Origin: Bryum argenteum
Lineage: Eukaryota > Streptophyta > Bryopsida > Bryales > Bryaceae
Length of the DNA stretch: 64,000 bases
Assembly (NCBI GenBank): GCA_037043015.1
Contig: CM073330.1
Span: 6,838,012-6,902,011 of the forward strand
Direction: 5' to 3'
The translations under genes were made by a program, and so were the position numbers. This document shows positions 41,347-54,250 of this stretch, piece after piece. The notes beneath the pieces were generated by a model. That model did no database searches. It saw only the letters and a program-made list of their open reading frames with translations, and was not told the DNA's origin. The number at the start of each line of letters is the position of its first letter. Position 1 is the stretch's first letter.

Positions 41347-44300
41347 TTAAAATACAACCGCCTGCTTTTGTTGTTGAATTTTGTTCCAATGAGGCCTTCC
41401 TTTCGTGATAGTGCCACCTTCAACAACATCGTTCTCTTCCTTAGCTTTGTCTTGCTTTGAACCCATCTTCAACTGCTCAGCAATGCGCTTCACACCCCCC
41501 GAATCGCGAGGGCTATTGGTGCGAGTTGTCACCCCAATTTTGTTGCGACAATCGGTCCTTATTTTCGGCAGCTCAAGCCTCTCTTTCTCCAGAGCATCAA
41601 ATATTTCTTGCAGTCGCTCAGCTTCCATTTTCTTTGACAGAACACATGCCAAGCTTGAAACTTGATCCATAATACAATTTGTTGTTGTGACGTTACATTG
41701 TTCGGAACCCTCCTCTATTGGTTCCATCGCCATTAGTATTGAAGAAGTGGACGAGGGTCCCCCATCGATCTGTGGACCTTCAGGATTTGAGAGCCTTGTC
41801 TTGATTTGGAGCAGAGCTTCATGTTCAATAACAGTCTCCGATTTCGAGCAGTACTGCTTGGAAGCCTCACTTTGGGACTCCGTCAAAGCCATGGCACTGG
41901 GCTTACTTTTTGATGACTTTTTTGATGACTTCCGAACGTTCTGCTCTTGAGCCACCTGAGTGTCATCCTGGCAGGCAACACCTGCAGCCACAATTTAAGG
42001 TTAGAAACATAAGAAGGTTACTCCGGATTGATTTAAAACTTTAAATAATCACAACTAGTAGGTATCACATTAGATACCCAAGCAGTTTCTCCTTTTCGTC
42101 GACATACTTTACCAGCTTGGGAGTAGGCAAGGCTCTGCCGATACAGTCTGCTTCCATCACTCGAAGTTTCATCACCTGTGTTTCTACTTGTTTGGGATAG
42201 TTGATCAATCTGATGATGATGCTAAGGATGTTTCGTCTTTGTAGTTGCATGCTTACCTTCAATAACACGAGTTCTCTCTTTTTCCATCCCATTTACAGAT
42301 GGCTCTACTATCCTACATTCGATTCCTGAATCTTTCCGTACTCCGTTTAACTTCGAGAGAACTTGGGATTTTTTCTTAGTAGCAACCACCAACTCAATAC
42401 ACCTAATGAAGGTCCTCTTCGTTGCTGGAGGAGGTGGCTTTGTGAGAGAACTCACTGCAACGGGTGCCTCTGCTTTTTCTGGGCTTTTTCTCGCTTGAGG
42501 TGGTCCATCTTCGTGGGCCTCTCTATTCACAACTGAAGTGTATTCTTCAGAGTCGAAAGCTTTATTGCGATGCTGCAGCCCCACATCCGAAGTGTTCTCT
42601 ACAAACGTCTCATATTCGGCTTCATAGTCTCCAACCTCTTGCAGTGTAACAGCCGCCTCAGCAGGTGTCTCCACTTTCAACTCACATTGTTCGTTTTTAT
42701 CTTCTTTTGCACCAACGTGATTAGAGGGGCTTGATGGCTTGGGGTCAAACAACGTTCTTCGACGGAAACGCTTGCCTCCATCTTTTCGTGGACTTCGAGA
42801 TTCAAATGCCTTTTTCTTCATTTTTAAAGTAGCACCACTTGGGACGGGTCGTATACCTGGTACTCTCCAAAATGAAGGTGCCCTTCGTAGACCTGCTTTC
42901 ACTAAATGATGAGCAAGCCGAGAGTCCAAACCAGGTATTTCTTCGGACGGAGATCCAACTCTCTTGCAAAACGGAATACTACTATCTGGCCTTTTCCTTG
43001 GTGGATCATCAAAACGGCAGTCTGGGGAGCTATTCCCACCAGCTTGCACTGACTTGCTCATTGATGTAGGGCGTTCATGCTCGTTACTATCTCGCAACCA
43101 GGTCTCAGCATCTACATCTGTGAACTCTTTTATGGGAGAGGATGCCTTACTGTCCATTTGTGATGTGAGATTGGCGCAACCTTGATCCTCGCGGACAGTG
43201 ACCCCACCAAAGCGAAGTGTCTTCACCCAGTCGAAGCGTTTGTTTCCGTCAGGGTAACCACCTTGCACGTTACCTCCCCCAGTTCTCGAATGTTCCTTCA
43301 TGTCATCTGAGTAAGAACAGTCATCCACAACGTCCCTCTCTCTTTCTTTCTTCGAGAATGTCCTGGTGGGCTTGTTGCTTGGCTTTCCAGCTTCTCTAAG
43401 GACTTTGCCCCACCGTTGCACTAGTGCGGCTTCAACTGCTCTTGACCCTGTTGTTACACTATTGTTTCCTGGACCAAACGAGCCTCCTCTAGAATGTGAA
43501 TGACTCTTCACTGTTCCTGTGTCACTAACTCTACTCGACGCGCTTGAAGGTGCCCCTCTTGTAGTTGTCCCCATAAACCGGCCTCCAGACTTTCGTTCAT
43601 CAACCTGACATCTTCAGTTTGGAACCAGTGCAGAAATCTTAGAAAGAGTACTGCTTTACTAGATATTTTGAAGAAGCTACTTAAGTATACCGAGTATTCT
43701 CTTAGAACCTCGATGGAGACCAAAGGAATTTCAAATACAAACATAACTGGGTACCTTGATTCTGATTGCCGATGAGAAGCTCGTGAGGATGATGAAGTAG
43801 CGGGACGTTGGCTTGTATCGTCATTCATACTTTGGTTGGGAGCAATCCGGGCACTGTTGCACTTGACATCTCGGTTGTCCAATAATAGAGGGGTTTGTGG
43901 GCAGCTAAGAACAGCAGGTTTGGCGTTGTCGGTGGTAACACGTCTGGCTCCATACCGGCCTTGCAAATTGGCCAACTTCTGACTTAGCAACAAAATTTCA
44001 TGGGCGATTTGCTCCTCTAGCTGGCGCTGATTATCCATGTCTAGATCAACTGCGAAGTTGGAAGCGTGATGAGCGGGAGGGAAGACGGGATCGGGCATTT
44101 CGTGTTCGTCGGTTGGTTTTGGCTGGGCAGCTCCACATTCTGTTGCTGGTGCCCAATTCACTTCATACTTTTGTTGGTCCACACACATGGCAGGGACGCC
44201 AGGAAAGATCCGCCCTTTGTGCACCCACGGAGCTGGACAAACCAACACATGCTCATCGCCACTAGGGATGTAATGAGTAGCTTCACATGTATACCCTTGT

Positions 44301-46992
44301 GATGGTTGAACCATGTTCCTACCTCCACCCACCGGCTTCATAGCTTGTGCTCCATACATCATTGGTGCCTGCGCACCTTCAAACTCCATCTTCTGACAAC
44401 ATGAAGGAGCTTCAATTCTACGAGGGAAGCACTTGATCTCATTCAGAGACGCAGGCTCTACGTAGTAGCGAACAGCCCTGGCCCGCATGTAACCAAACCC
44501 AGAACATTGAAGGCAAATTCAACAACGGAGCAATGGAATAATACTCCATTATTCAATACTCTATCAACTAGATAGCGCACTTCATGAGCTCCACTAGAGA
44601 GAGTAGTTGGTAACATGCATCTGTTACATGTCGTGGCAAACCCATGAAGCAAGCTATCTAGCATAGCCATCAAGACGACATTCATCAGAAGTGCCATACA
44701 CTCAGAAGAAAAAAACTTGGAAACACAACGAAAAGATGAGCAATACCCCTTGGAGAGGGGAGCTTGGATAACAGAAGAGGTGAAGTACGCTGCAGGGTAT
44801 ACGCGTTAAAATGCCAAAGCAAGTGACTTCAGAAGTGAGAATAATAGCGGAGTGTAGGATTGAAAAATCACCTTGGGACACCTCGTTGAAAAGAGCAAGG
44901 GGTGTTGAATGTGGTGCTCCGTCCACATGCATTGCAACCACTTGCAACAGCTTGGTTGTTGGTGGAAAACGTAGGACCGGGGCAGCTCCTACATAAATTT
45001 GCATGAGGCATCCAATTGGGATTGGCTGGTTGCGGGAAACAACTTCGAGCAGGTAGGTCGTGTACACTCCTCGCCTGTTCATCTCTAGAATCCGGCACAC
45101 ACCGACTCTCGGTAACTGGAGCCAGGTGCCCTGCAGAGCCACCTGCATTATACATTCTCAGTCAAGATTAATATGATTCGATGGAAGACTGTTACGCAAA
45201 GGACTTCGGGTTCTTCATGCTCGTGAAATCTTCCCATTACATCAATCCCTTCTTGTATGACGACGTATTTGACTAATGCTTCTTATTGCAACAGGAATTA
45301 TACCACATATTAAAATATCCAATCAGCCAAGTAATTCTAGTTGGGTATGCACATAGTAAATGGGTATAACCTAATTACAGTGTCTGCACATAGACACATA
45401 GACTTCCTCAAAATTTGGACAAATAGACCAACTCCGTCTATATCAAAACCTAAATCTACTCATACTAACCATGTTGCATTTGGCTAACTTGAAAGCTTAA
45501 ACCTCTAAGGTGCTTAGACCTAATGAACCTCTACACTCCAATTGCATAACTGGCGTTTTTATATGCACCGATGGAAGTAATAGCCTCAAAGTACCTGAAT
45601 TTTCATTATTTACGACGGGGTTCGGTCTGTCCTCTTTTAGAGTTTCTGCAGGCTCCTCCTTTGACTCTCTTTCCTCAGGGGTTTGCAGGGCATGTTGCAA
45701 ATTGTGGAAAGTTGCTTTCGAACTCATATACTGTGAGGTCTGGAAATCTGGGTGGATGCAATTCATGGAATGAATAGTATTCAGTTTATTTTCTGGAAAA
45801 CCAGCGGCGCTGTTGCTCCAGAGAGCTCTGAACGTCTCCTGCTGAGAGTTTTCTTCCGCTCCCTTGTCCTCTGCCAATCATCACTAACCAAAATTATAGA
45901 GCGATTTGGACCAGTAGTATACAGAAGTAGATCAAAACTAACTGGTATTGCTTTAACCTATATATAAGAGAGGGAACACTTAGTACCAATAATTTCTTTG
46001 CGCATAAATTAGGTTAATATCGTCTCTTCAATACTGGACTACTTTACATGGTTGCTTATGCAGTTCAACAGTTCATAGCTACAAATCTAAAGTGATCTCC
46101 CAAGACCGCACTCACACAATGTGTGCTCAATTCAATCTCAAGGAAGAAAATGACGCATACCAGCGTGATTGACGGAATTGAATCCACCTGTAGCCGTTCT
46201 TAAGCCAGACAGTTTGACCACAATCTGTTTCACTCCAGGTCGGGCAGAACCGGTGCTCTCATCCTGACCGAGACAGCAATGGCACTGATCAACAGTCTTG
46301 TGACAACACCAGGTTAGTTACTAACTCAAACCAGCTGCATACAATTAACATCAGAATTCACTAACTCCCAACAGCAGCCAACCTTTACTCGTGATGGGCT
46401 CAGCTTTTGAAAAAACCTTACACTCGAAGTTTTAAGGTGGTCATTGTCATGTAAGGCAGAACATTTCAGAGAACGTTGTCATACCAATACTACAAGCAAG
46501 ACACATTGGTCAACATTCGATGAAATAAAGATTATTAAAAATGCTCGAATGAATGGTGTCAAGGAGGTCTGGAAATTCAATTAAGCACAACTAAGGGAGG
46601 AGACAGACAGAGGTACGGCATACGTATTACAGTAATGCCAGAAGAATACTCAGTATCGGCGAGCGTTTGTGGAGGCTGATAAGTACCATTGATTGCTGGG
46701 CAGAACTACCCTCGTTGATGTCCGCAGGTGCAGTTTGCGGCAGAGGCTCAGGCAACGAAGTGAAATCCTGTACATGCTCTCCGTCACTAGCAGGCCGCTT
46801 TCGACCTGTGAGGCTCATGTCCATAGCGGCAGTATCTCCAGAGGTAGTGTTCTCCTCTTTTGAAGGAAAACCTCTTGGTGTAGGGATGGTGAAAGACTCA
46901 TAACTAGGGCCAGAAGACGATGCCCTAGTATTATTCCAGTCTCCTGACTGGCTGATACTCATGATTTTTTTCCTCGGCCTGGAATGCCGCAT
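41347..46992 (-). CDS. Large unrecognised nuclear-type protein, seven exons
   Basis: Exons on the minus strand: 46992-46687, 46296-46161, 45870-45520, 45142-44872, 44477-43755, 43611-42257 and 41981-41347. The phases 0, 1, 1, 2, 2, 1 fit at every junction and give 1,258 aa, so the model is strong although the family is unknown to me. Visible features: a basic start (MRHSRPRKK), a FTIPTPRGFPS motif near residue 35, a small Cys/His cluster (VDQCHCCLG) in exon 2, a Cys-rich stretch in exon 4 (NLCRSC, SGCNACG), a predicted helix in exon 5 (LEEQIAHEILLLSQKLANLQ), a VEAALVQRWGKVLREAGK block in exon 6 and RKRP/KKKSQ basic patches. Much of the rest is disordered (Ser, Pro, Lys, Glu). This looks like a plant nuclear scaffold or chromatin-associated protein. 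The acceptor choice for exons 2 and 6 is the least certain part. Confidence 0.75.
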
Positions 46993-49900
46993 TTTGAGTA
47001 CTCACGAGGTGCCCAACCTTTCTACATCTGCATCCCTAATCCAATATTTGAACCGGTGTCATTTTCTATGTCATCCATTCAACATAGTCGAAATTACCAT
47101 CGGATGCAAAACCTGGACCACCTATTCATCTTACTCTACACAGCGAAGGCTTTGATATACAAAAAAATGCTGTGAATACGAACCTTCATTACTGCCCACC
47201 ATCGATATACCGACGCGCATCCTTCGCCATCTTGCATTATTTTATAGATGAAGGAATTGTCATTGATATCCTCAAGCAAGCAGGATAATTGTGCAGACGA
47301 CCTTCACCTCATCGCAGTTATCCAACCGAAGCGGATGTGTGCACAGGTGAGACATAGAGGGCTCAGCATCACTAGCACTGCAATTTAATCAACTGAAGGC
47401 TACATATCGTACAGCCCCTTTCCAAATGCAAACAATTCAGCTTCAACGAGAACAGTCTCACATTCTCAGAGAATATGGATCTCATGAGGCAACCCTGGAA
47501 CTGGATAGATCAATTTTTGATGTAAAGATACGCCAAACGACTGCCAGTAAGCGATACACAGAAGCATAACGCCATAATACAGAGTGAGCGGAAATGGAAG
47601 AACAGGGGAGGGCAATGGCAGTTGCTTGATGAAACCGTCCATATTGCGAAACCTCCTCAATACATGTACGTTCCCCTGTAGCAGCCCAGAGTATACAATC
47701 ATATCCGTGTCAAGAGCTTCAGCCAAGTCATCGCCAGACGTAATGAATTGGATCATGCCAGGGAATTTGGATGATCCAATGCATTACGTACAACCTCTTC
47801 ATACAATGTACTCATACAACCAACACTGGTTTACAAATTCACGGGATGTATCCAAAGGAATACATTCGTAACCAAATTACTTGCCACGTGACGATTTCGA
47901 AGGAAAAATAGTCTGACGAGCTCACAACCTAATTTCTAATTACCCGGCCGCGTGATTTAGCAGAGAGCCATCTCGCTTTGGTGATGAACAGCACATCTTT
48001 CAGTACGTTCCCAAACAACGACTGGCCATTGTCATTTCCCGCCTTCTTGTCTATTATCCTGCTCGCATGAAGTATGCGCATTAGCAATGATAAACGAAAG
48101 TAACTCGTGCCTACCAGATGCATTCAGCACATTTTCGCTAAAGCGATCACTTGAAATGCAAGATTGCATTCTTACTTAAAGTTTAAATCTGTACACTTAC
48201 TTGAAATTCAAATTCGTTTACTCACTTGAATTTCAGATCGTTATACTCTCTTGAAATTCAATTTTTTTTTTCTTGCATAAGATTAAGCTTTTAAGCGCGA
48301 AGTGTTGCATTCGACCAGATCGCACAACAAGAACTAAGATTCGCAAGTCATGCAAGACGAAGTTGATTGATATCATCTCTCCGGAGCTCGAATGGTTGAA
48401 GTAAATCTGTCCTGTGAAAATACTGCTACTAATATTTTTGATCGATCGATCTATCACAGCAAGATTTCAACCATCACATGTGCTGCTACAGCTTTCCTTC
48501 ACATAGTTTTTCTTGATCTAATGTGATGGAAACGGCTACATTCTGTCCGATACTTCAGAGGAAGCTCAATAGTTCGAGGGCACTGCAATGTCCTATGTAA
48601 CTTCCATGGGTAACGTGCATCGGATTTGCATGAGAAATGTGAAGAATCGGATTAGGGTTTTGCATCCTCCTCCGGCCCTGCACGCACGAAGTCTTTTTTC
48701 CATGTATACAAATATTTTCGTATGCAAATCATCATAAATACATTATTAGTGGAACGATATGGTATTCTTTACATACAAGTCCTTACCCGTGTCCTCCGGA
48801 CACGTGTATCAAAAAGGTCATATCAAAATTTAGAAAACATGTAAAAAATCCAGACTTTGGTATAAAAAAAATACAAAGTTGGAGGTTTTTGGTGATGTTA
48901 AAATTATGAGATATGCAATCAATATGCAAGTTTCCTGCTTCTTTGTTCTCCATGCTCTTTAAGATTTATAGCATGTCCTGTGTTCATGTCTTTTCTTTTT
49001 ATTGTGCTTTTTAAGATTCATAGCATGATTGTCCTCTGCTCCCTCGTTCCAATGTTCCCAATTTCCTGTCCTCTATTATGGTTCCCCATTCTCCATTTTT
49101 TTCTTATTGGTTCTCTACCTCCAAACTTTTGTTCATGGTTCCCATCTTTTGTTCACAATTTCCCATCCGCGAACTTCCCTTATTGGTGTCCATCATTTGT
49201 TCCAGTTCTCATCATTCATTCTTGGTTCTCATTATTTGTTCCTAGTTCTCATCCTCCGTTCGCAGTTCCTAACCTTGTTCCCCATCCTGAATCCCCTCCG
49301 ATGTTCCCTTGATCTCCCGTTTCATTGACTCCTTCTTTGCTCCCATTTTCATGTTCCACATCCCTTGTCCCTTCAACTCCTCGTTATATTTTTAATATCT
49401 AAAAAAATCTTAATAATAATCAAATACCACTTATGGAAACTCGTCAAAATTTTTGTAACTACTCGTACCATGTATACATGACCAAACGATGATGGCCATG
49501 ACCATGACCATGCACCGCCAAAGACAGACAGACAAAACTCTAATCGTGTTCTTTTATATATAGATGACAGTTTTGCTAGTATGTAAATAATACATACAAT
49601 TGCCTGCATGGTACTACAAAAGTGAAGCTTACCTGCATCAAACTTGAGGTGGTGCTAATTGGTTGCATGACACAACTGACTTTTTGTCATTGTCATCTCT
49701 TCAATTTTTAAGCTAGGGTCACCGAGCTAAAAGATAACAATACATGATATATAAGTCTTGAAAAAGCTATCATGATCTCCACCACATATGACATAGGTCC
49801 ATCTTAAAAGCTCATTCCATGTTGTTTATCCTCGACATTAGTGAGATGTGATATTATAAAAGTGTGACATTACAAAAAAAAAGAAAAAAAGAAGAGTGCA

Positions 49901-51950
49901 TATGCTCATGTGCTTGTGTATTACGCACTAGGCCTTTGTTAATGGATTTATATTTGTACAAGGTCCTAGATGGTCCTTAGGTCACTTGGACAAAGGGAAA
50001 AGGGAGAAGATGGGACAAGGAGAGCTAAGGGGACAAGGGGGACACCATTGCTATTAGCAAATTGCTTGACTTGAACTTAAACTTTTACTAGAAGAATATG
50101 TCACATGAGATTAAATTGGAACATATTATATAAGACTCAAGTATTTATTGTTGCAATGGAGGAATCTAATTGCAAAACAAACTACAAGTCGAGAATAAGC
50201 ATAAGTTAAATATCACTTAATTCTAATAAAACTGCTAGCTATGTACAAATAATATTCTATAAACATGTCATACATCCACTTTGCATAAAAAAACTTTGAG
50301 GAATGTTCATGATGATTGTACTTATCAACATAGTCTAAGAGTCTCAATTGTAAGTTTGAGTCTTTTCATTCTTGCATCAAAAATACCATCTAAATATCCC
50401 ACTTTTCTTTATGCCAATTATACATTGATACATGCCATCAAAGGCCAAATTTCCTTTAGTATCCTTGTATTGAAAATGCCATACTCAATCGCACGTTAAT
50501 ACATGTTGCAAAGTTACAAATTCCTTGGAGTTCATTGAGAATGTCTAATTCTAATCCAAACCGCCCAAAACACCATGTTTACTGAACTCACTGCTAAAGA
50601 ATGCTACATATTTGAATCAAACAGCTTTAAATCTACATAATGTGCACATTCTCCAGATCACAAAAATCTTTGTATCTTACAATGTATAATGCACATATGT
50701 CTTGTTGACCTTTTGTTTAGTAAAGTTGTGCTTGCAGATCTCAAAAATCCTAGAATTTTCATATAGGGGCTTAAGGTTGACAATACATGTTTATGAATAG
50801 TATGCCGTGTTTAACCAAATCAAGACTCATCCAAGAAATCTAGACTAGTATAGATATCGGAATTTTTAATTTTGTTAAGTGATTATTATGTTGATTGAAA
50901 ATTAACTTGCTAATTCAAGTCTCTTTATATTCTTGTGGAATCTCCAAATCGATTTTTTAATTTTTCTTCAATTTTGTGTTCTTCAAGCCATAGGAGGAGC
51001 CCTCCATATATCACTAGGAGTGCTCCTAGTTCAAAAGTAGTTAAATGCAACATTAGCAAAGCAACTAGGTAGATCGTAGACAACCAAGTTTGAGTTTCAA
51101 GTTTTGTTTATTCGATATTTTTAAAAGTTTGAATATAATGTAGGGTAATAAGGTGCAGTAGAAGAGATCAAAGTAGGATGATGATGATTCTCGCTACTGT
51201 AATCTAGACTTCTTGATTTCTTAAAATAAATTTCAAATTCATATAACTACCAAGTACCAACTGTAGGAAACTATTGCCAACCAATTTCAATACATTAGGA
51301 TGGATACAAATTTCTAGAGACCGGGCGGTTTTGTGGAGGAGGATCTTATGCTCGCAAGGTAGCTAAACGCATGCCCTTTATTCCCAGCCTTCTTAAAAAG
51401 TGTGCAAAATTCTCAAATATATCCATTGAACATAAGTTGCATGCATGCAATTCCGATCGCTTGGTTGCTTAGCAACTAGGATCTTGACTTGTTTCTAGTA
51501 TAGAAAGATAAACCTCTCCAAGAGTTGCTTTATGTCGTAGTCGATTGCAAAGTCATATGGAGGTTGCTTTGAGTACGTGCTTAAGAAAATCACCTTCGCA
51601 CGTGTTACTACAAGTTCCATGAGGTAACTCAACACAAAATTCTTAGCTTCCAATTGCCAGTGGCACTAGAACTTGGAATTTCTCAATTCATCAAATATGT
51701 ATGGTGTTTAGAATCTCCTATCTCTCAAAAGTCCCAACATTTGTAAGGAATTAGATAACATATTTATTTGAATTCTTGATACTAAATTATTTCGATTTGC
51801 AAGTATTCATGATATAGGTACTGAATTCAACTTGAAAGCCCCTTACATGTTTATGAACTAAGTAAACCTCTAAGATATGAGAGAATATTTTGCTATTTTA
51901 GTAGTAGGAAATGACAAAATTATAGTGATGCCCATATTGACTTCTCCCTA
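46993..51950. other. Gene-poor stretch
   Basis: The first part should hold the promoter and leader of the minus-strand gene that starts at 46,992. No other gene can be supported. A minus-strand open frame at 47,756-47,466 is protein-like but unrecognised. At 49,020-49,330 a T/C-rich stretch of degenerate GGTTCTCAT-like words gives long open frames by composition only. The rest is AT-rich with no recognised element. Confidence 0.5.
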
Positions 51951-52345
51951 ATTACAAAAGAGTGCATGTTTAGAATGTGCTTCTAAAATGGCAACAAAAT
52001 AAATTGTTATATATTTGTTACTTTTTTAAGTTTTTTGATAATTTAGTAGGTCATAGTATAGCTCATTCCATATTGAAAAGAAAAAAAAGAAAAAAAAAGG
52101 AAAAAAAAAAGAAAAAAAAAGAAAAGAAAAAAAAAACCATGGAAAAGTGATAAATAATTTGTTTTGTAGTTTTAGCAAGAGATTCAAATAGACTCTCTTG
52201 CGTCATTAGGGACGAGTTACTATGGATGTCATTAGGGACGAGTCACTACGAATGTCATGAGGGACCAGACACTACGGAGGTCATTAGGGACCAGACACTA
52301 CGGAGGTCATTAGGGACCAGACACTACGGAGGTCACTTTTTGTGC
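51950..52345. repeat. Dispersed repeat copy 1 with internal 26-27 bp tandem units
   Basis: Similar along its length to 62,640-62,900. Shared landmarks in the same order are AAAATAAAT near the start, a stretch resembling TTTACTAATCTAGTGG, an A-run, and a segment of CACTACGGA words ending in TCACTTTTTGTGCAA or an equivalent. Copy 1 adds a tandem array at about 52,205-52,335 of GTCATTAGGGACCAGACAC-type units, about five copies, the last three nearly identical. Confidence 0.65.
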
Positions 52346-52500
52346 AATGTTCTACTAGTGTCCAAGTGGATTTTAGAATATGAAAGCTCTCACTATTATC
52401 AAATTGATTAAACCCTACTACATTTTAAAGGGCGGTTTATACACTTTTGTGGCTAGTGATAGTTTGATTTGGGATTTTTGCCTACATCAAACCTACAACC

Positions 52501-52737
52501 CCATATTCGTTAAATTGGCCCAACCCCCTTTATATTTGGCCGCACACTATTCAAATAAATAGAGGAAAGTGAAACAAAAAAGTTTTAAGATGGGAAAATA
52601 TATTAATAATTTATTTTAGTCCTCTCAATGCATGTTGATTTTAATGTAATTATCTACATGGCATTGTTTTCATTTGTGCTATATACACTATTTCAAGCGG
52701 CCAAAATATTAGGGATTGGCCAATTTAACGAATATGG
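52501..52737. mobile_element. MITE-like element with 20-bp perfect terminal inverted repeats
   Basis: It begins CCATATTCGTTAAATTGGCC and ends with the exact inverted copy. The similarity continues inward imperfectly to TATTTGGCCGC, about 45 bp in all. Length is 237 bp, AT-rich, with no coding capacity. I did not find a clear target duplication, so the superfamily is open. Confidence 0.75.
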
Positions 52738-52983
52738 CGTTCTACTTTCATGTTGATTTTGGTCATATTTAGTACACATAAATCTTATTACCAACACGTG
52801 TTACACACAAGGACTACAGTAACATACTTGAATACATGATCAAAAAACATAGATAGGGACATACATCTAAGAGGTGCATTCTAACTTCAACTTTTACCAT
52901 ATCTCCAATATATATTTGATGTAAGGATTACATACAACTATTATCTCTAAAACCTATAACTAATTCAAGATAAATTCAAAACT

Positions 52984-53100
52984 TCATTATTATTATTATT
53001 ATTATTATTATTTTTTTTTTTTTGGACACATACGACCTCGAGATTGAGAGTCGCAGCAATGGACTGACTCTGACTCTAACCCATGCGACCGGTTTGTTTT
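52984..53100 (-). repeat. (AAT)n/A-run tail, possible retroposed short element
   Basis: On the minus strand a unique stretch (about 53,100-53,030) is followed by a run of A and then about 9 AAT units. A unique sequence ending in an A-run plus simple repeat is typical of a retroposed short element. The body is too short to recognise a tRNA-like head. Only the microsatellite is certain. Confidence 0.45.
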
Positions 53101-53365
53101 TCCGGAATTACGAAAAAACTTCATTATTCCAATCCATACAATCTTCAACAAACTTAACGTATTCTCGAAGATGATTCTCAAAAGTGACTCACTCAACGCT
53201 CCTTACTAAATTTGCTACAACAAATTTTATGTAATTATATGTGCAGATATTGAGCACGTTACTTTTATGTTGATTGTCACCTCCAAAAATGACGTCGGCG
53301 TCGTCACTCACCTCACGAACATAATCGTACCTACAGAGATCCGCCAGGGAACCCAGTTGACGACC

Positions 53366-53801
53366 TTAAGGTACGTTCCCACTTGGCCTTAGAGGTGGTG
53401 TTAGAAGGTGGTCTTATCTCCTTAAATGAGTGTGTGTCCACACCTACATTCTTTAATAATTACCAATCCTACATGGATGCCCACATGGCACACTCTAAAA
53501 CTTGGAGGACAAAAAAAATATTAGCTAGTATTTGGGAGGACAAAAGATAGTTGAGCATTAGTAGGCAAGTGTTAGGGAAGCACCACAATTAGAAATATTC
53601 TCAAGTTTTGAAGACTTAAGAGTGGTCTTAGTTAATGGGGCCTTTGAGGAGCCATTATGTAATTGAGGCTACTTTTCAAGACACTTTTCCAAGCCTCATT
53701 GATGAGGCCTTCCCTAAGAATAAGGAATTTCCCCAAAATTGTGGAGGTCTTAAGTTTTAATGTATGCTCTTATCAAAGGCCAAGTGGGAAGGGGCCTTTA
53801 G
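53366..53801. mobile_element. MITE-like element, about 435 bp
   Basis: The left end reads TAAGGTACGTTCCCACTTGG. The right end, in reverse complement, reads TAAAGGCCCCTTCCCACTTG and then GCCTTTGA, matching the left end with a few changes over about 28 bp. The interior is AT-rich and non-coding. Flanking duplications are not clear. It lies just beside the broken carbonic anhydrase fragment. Confidence 0.65.
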
Positions 53802-53849
53802 GCTCTTCTATAAAATCGCTCTAGACTAGGGCCCAGATAGCATAAGTCG

Positions 53850-54250
53850 GCGGCATCGGCAGCGGCAGCATGTCGAAGTACTGCCGGAAGCACCTCCGAA
53901 GCTCTTTCTTCATAGCAATCTATAATTAGTCGATACAAGCAACAGTCTGGCTAGGAACAAACAACTAACAGTTGACTTCAACTTTATTCCTACTAGACAT
54001 ACGCAGCTCTGTAATACGCAGCTCTGCGCGAAAGAAGAGCAGCCTTAATCGAGAGCGAAAAGCCAGCCGATTACTGCGAACTTATCGACGCTCGGGGCCA
54101 TATCTTTGAAGTTCTTACGAAAATCAAGCTGAACGCTCAGATCGTGAATCGATAAATCGGTCGACTAGAACCTGTTCTGACAAGTGCGTGCTCGCTGGGG
54201 TAGCACGCAATGGAAGCTTATCTGATCGCTCTCATATTCACCATGACTTC
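53850..54250 (-). pseudogene. Alpha-carbonic anhydrase fragment, broken
   Basis: The minus strand reads CYPSEHALVRTG at about 54,215-54,180 and APSVDKFAVIGWLFALD at about 54,100-54,050. These match HYPSEHTIMGYQ and SPGVNKIAVIGWLFTLGED of the intact gene at 55,213-57,001. The zinc-binding HFH is not preserved, a stop follows LFALD, and flanking exons are missing or unrecognisable. It is a decayed tandem duplicate in the same orientation, about 1 kb beyond the 3' end of the intact gene. Confidence 0.7.

Noticed and set aside
47466-47756. Minus-strand 96-residue open frame upstream of the 1,258-aa gene
   Set aside because: Unrecognised, not connected in phase to the downstream exons by any splice site I could find; probably chance.
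49020-49330. Open frames of about 100 residues rich in Phe, Pro, Ser and Leu
   Set aside because: They arise from a T/C-rich degenerate repeat. Two overlapping frames are equally open and neither has a domain.
53030-53100. Sequence beside the (AAT)n run considered as a tRNA-derived SINE head
   Set aside because: A and B boxes are not convincing; only the tail-like structure is clear.
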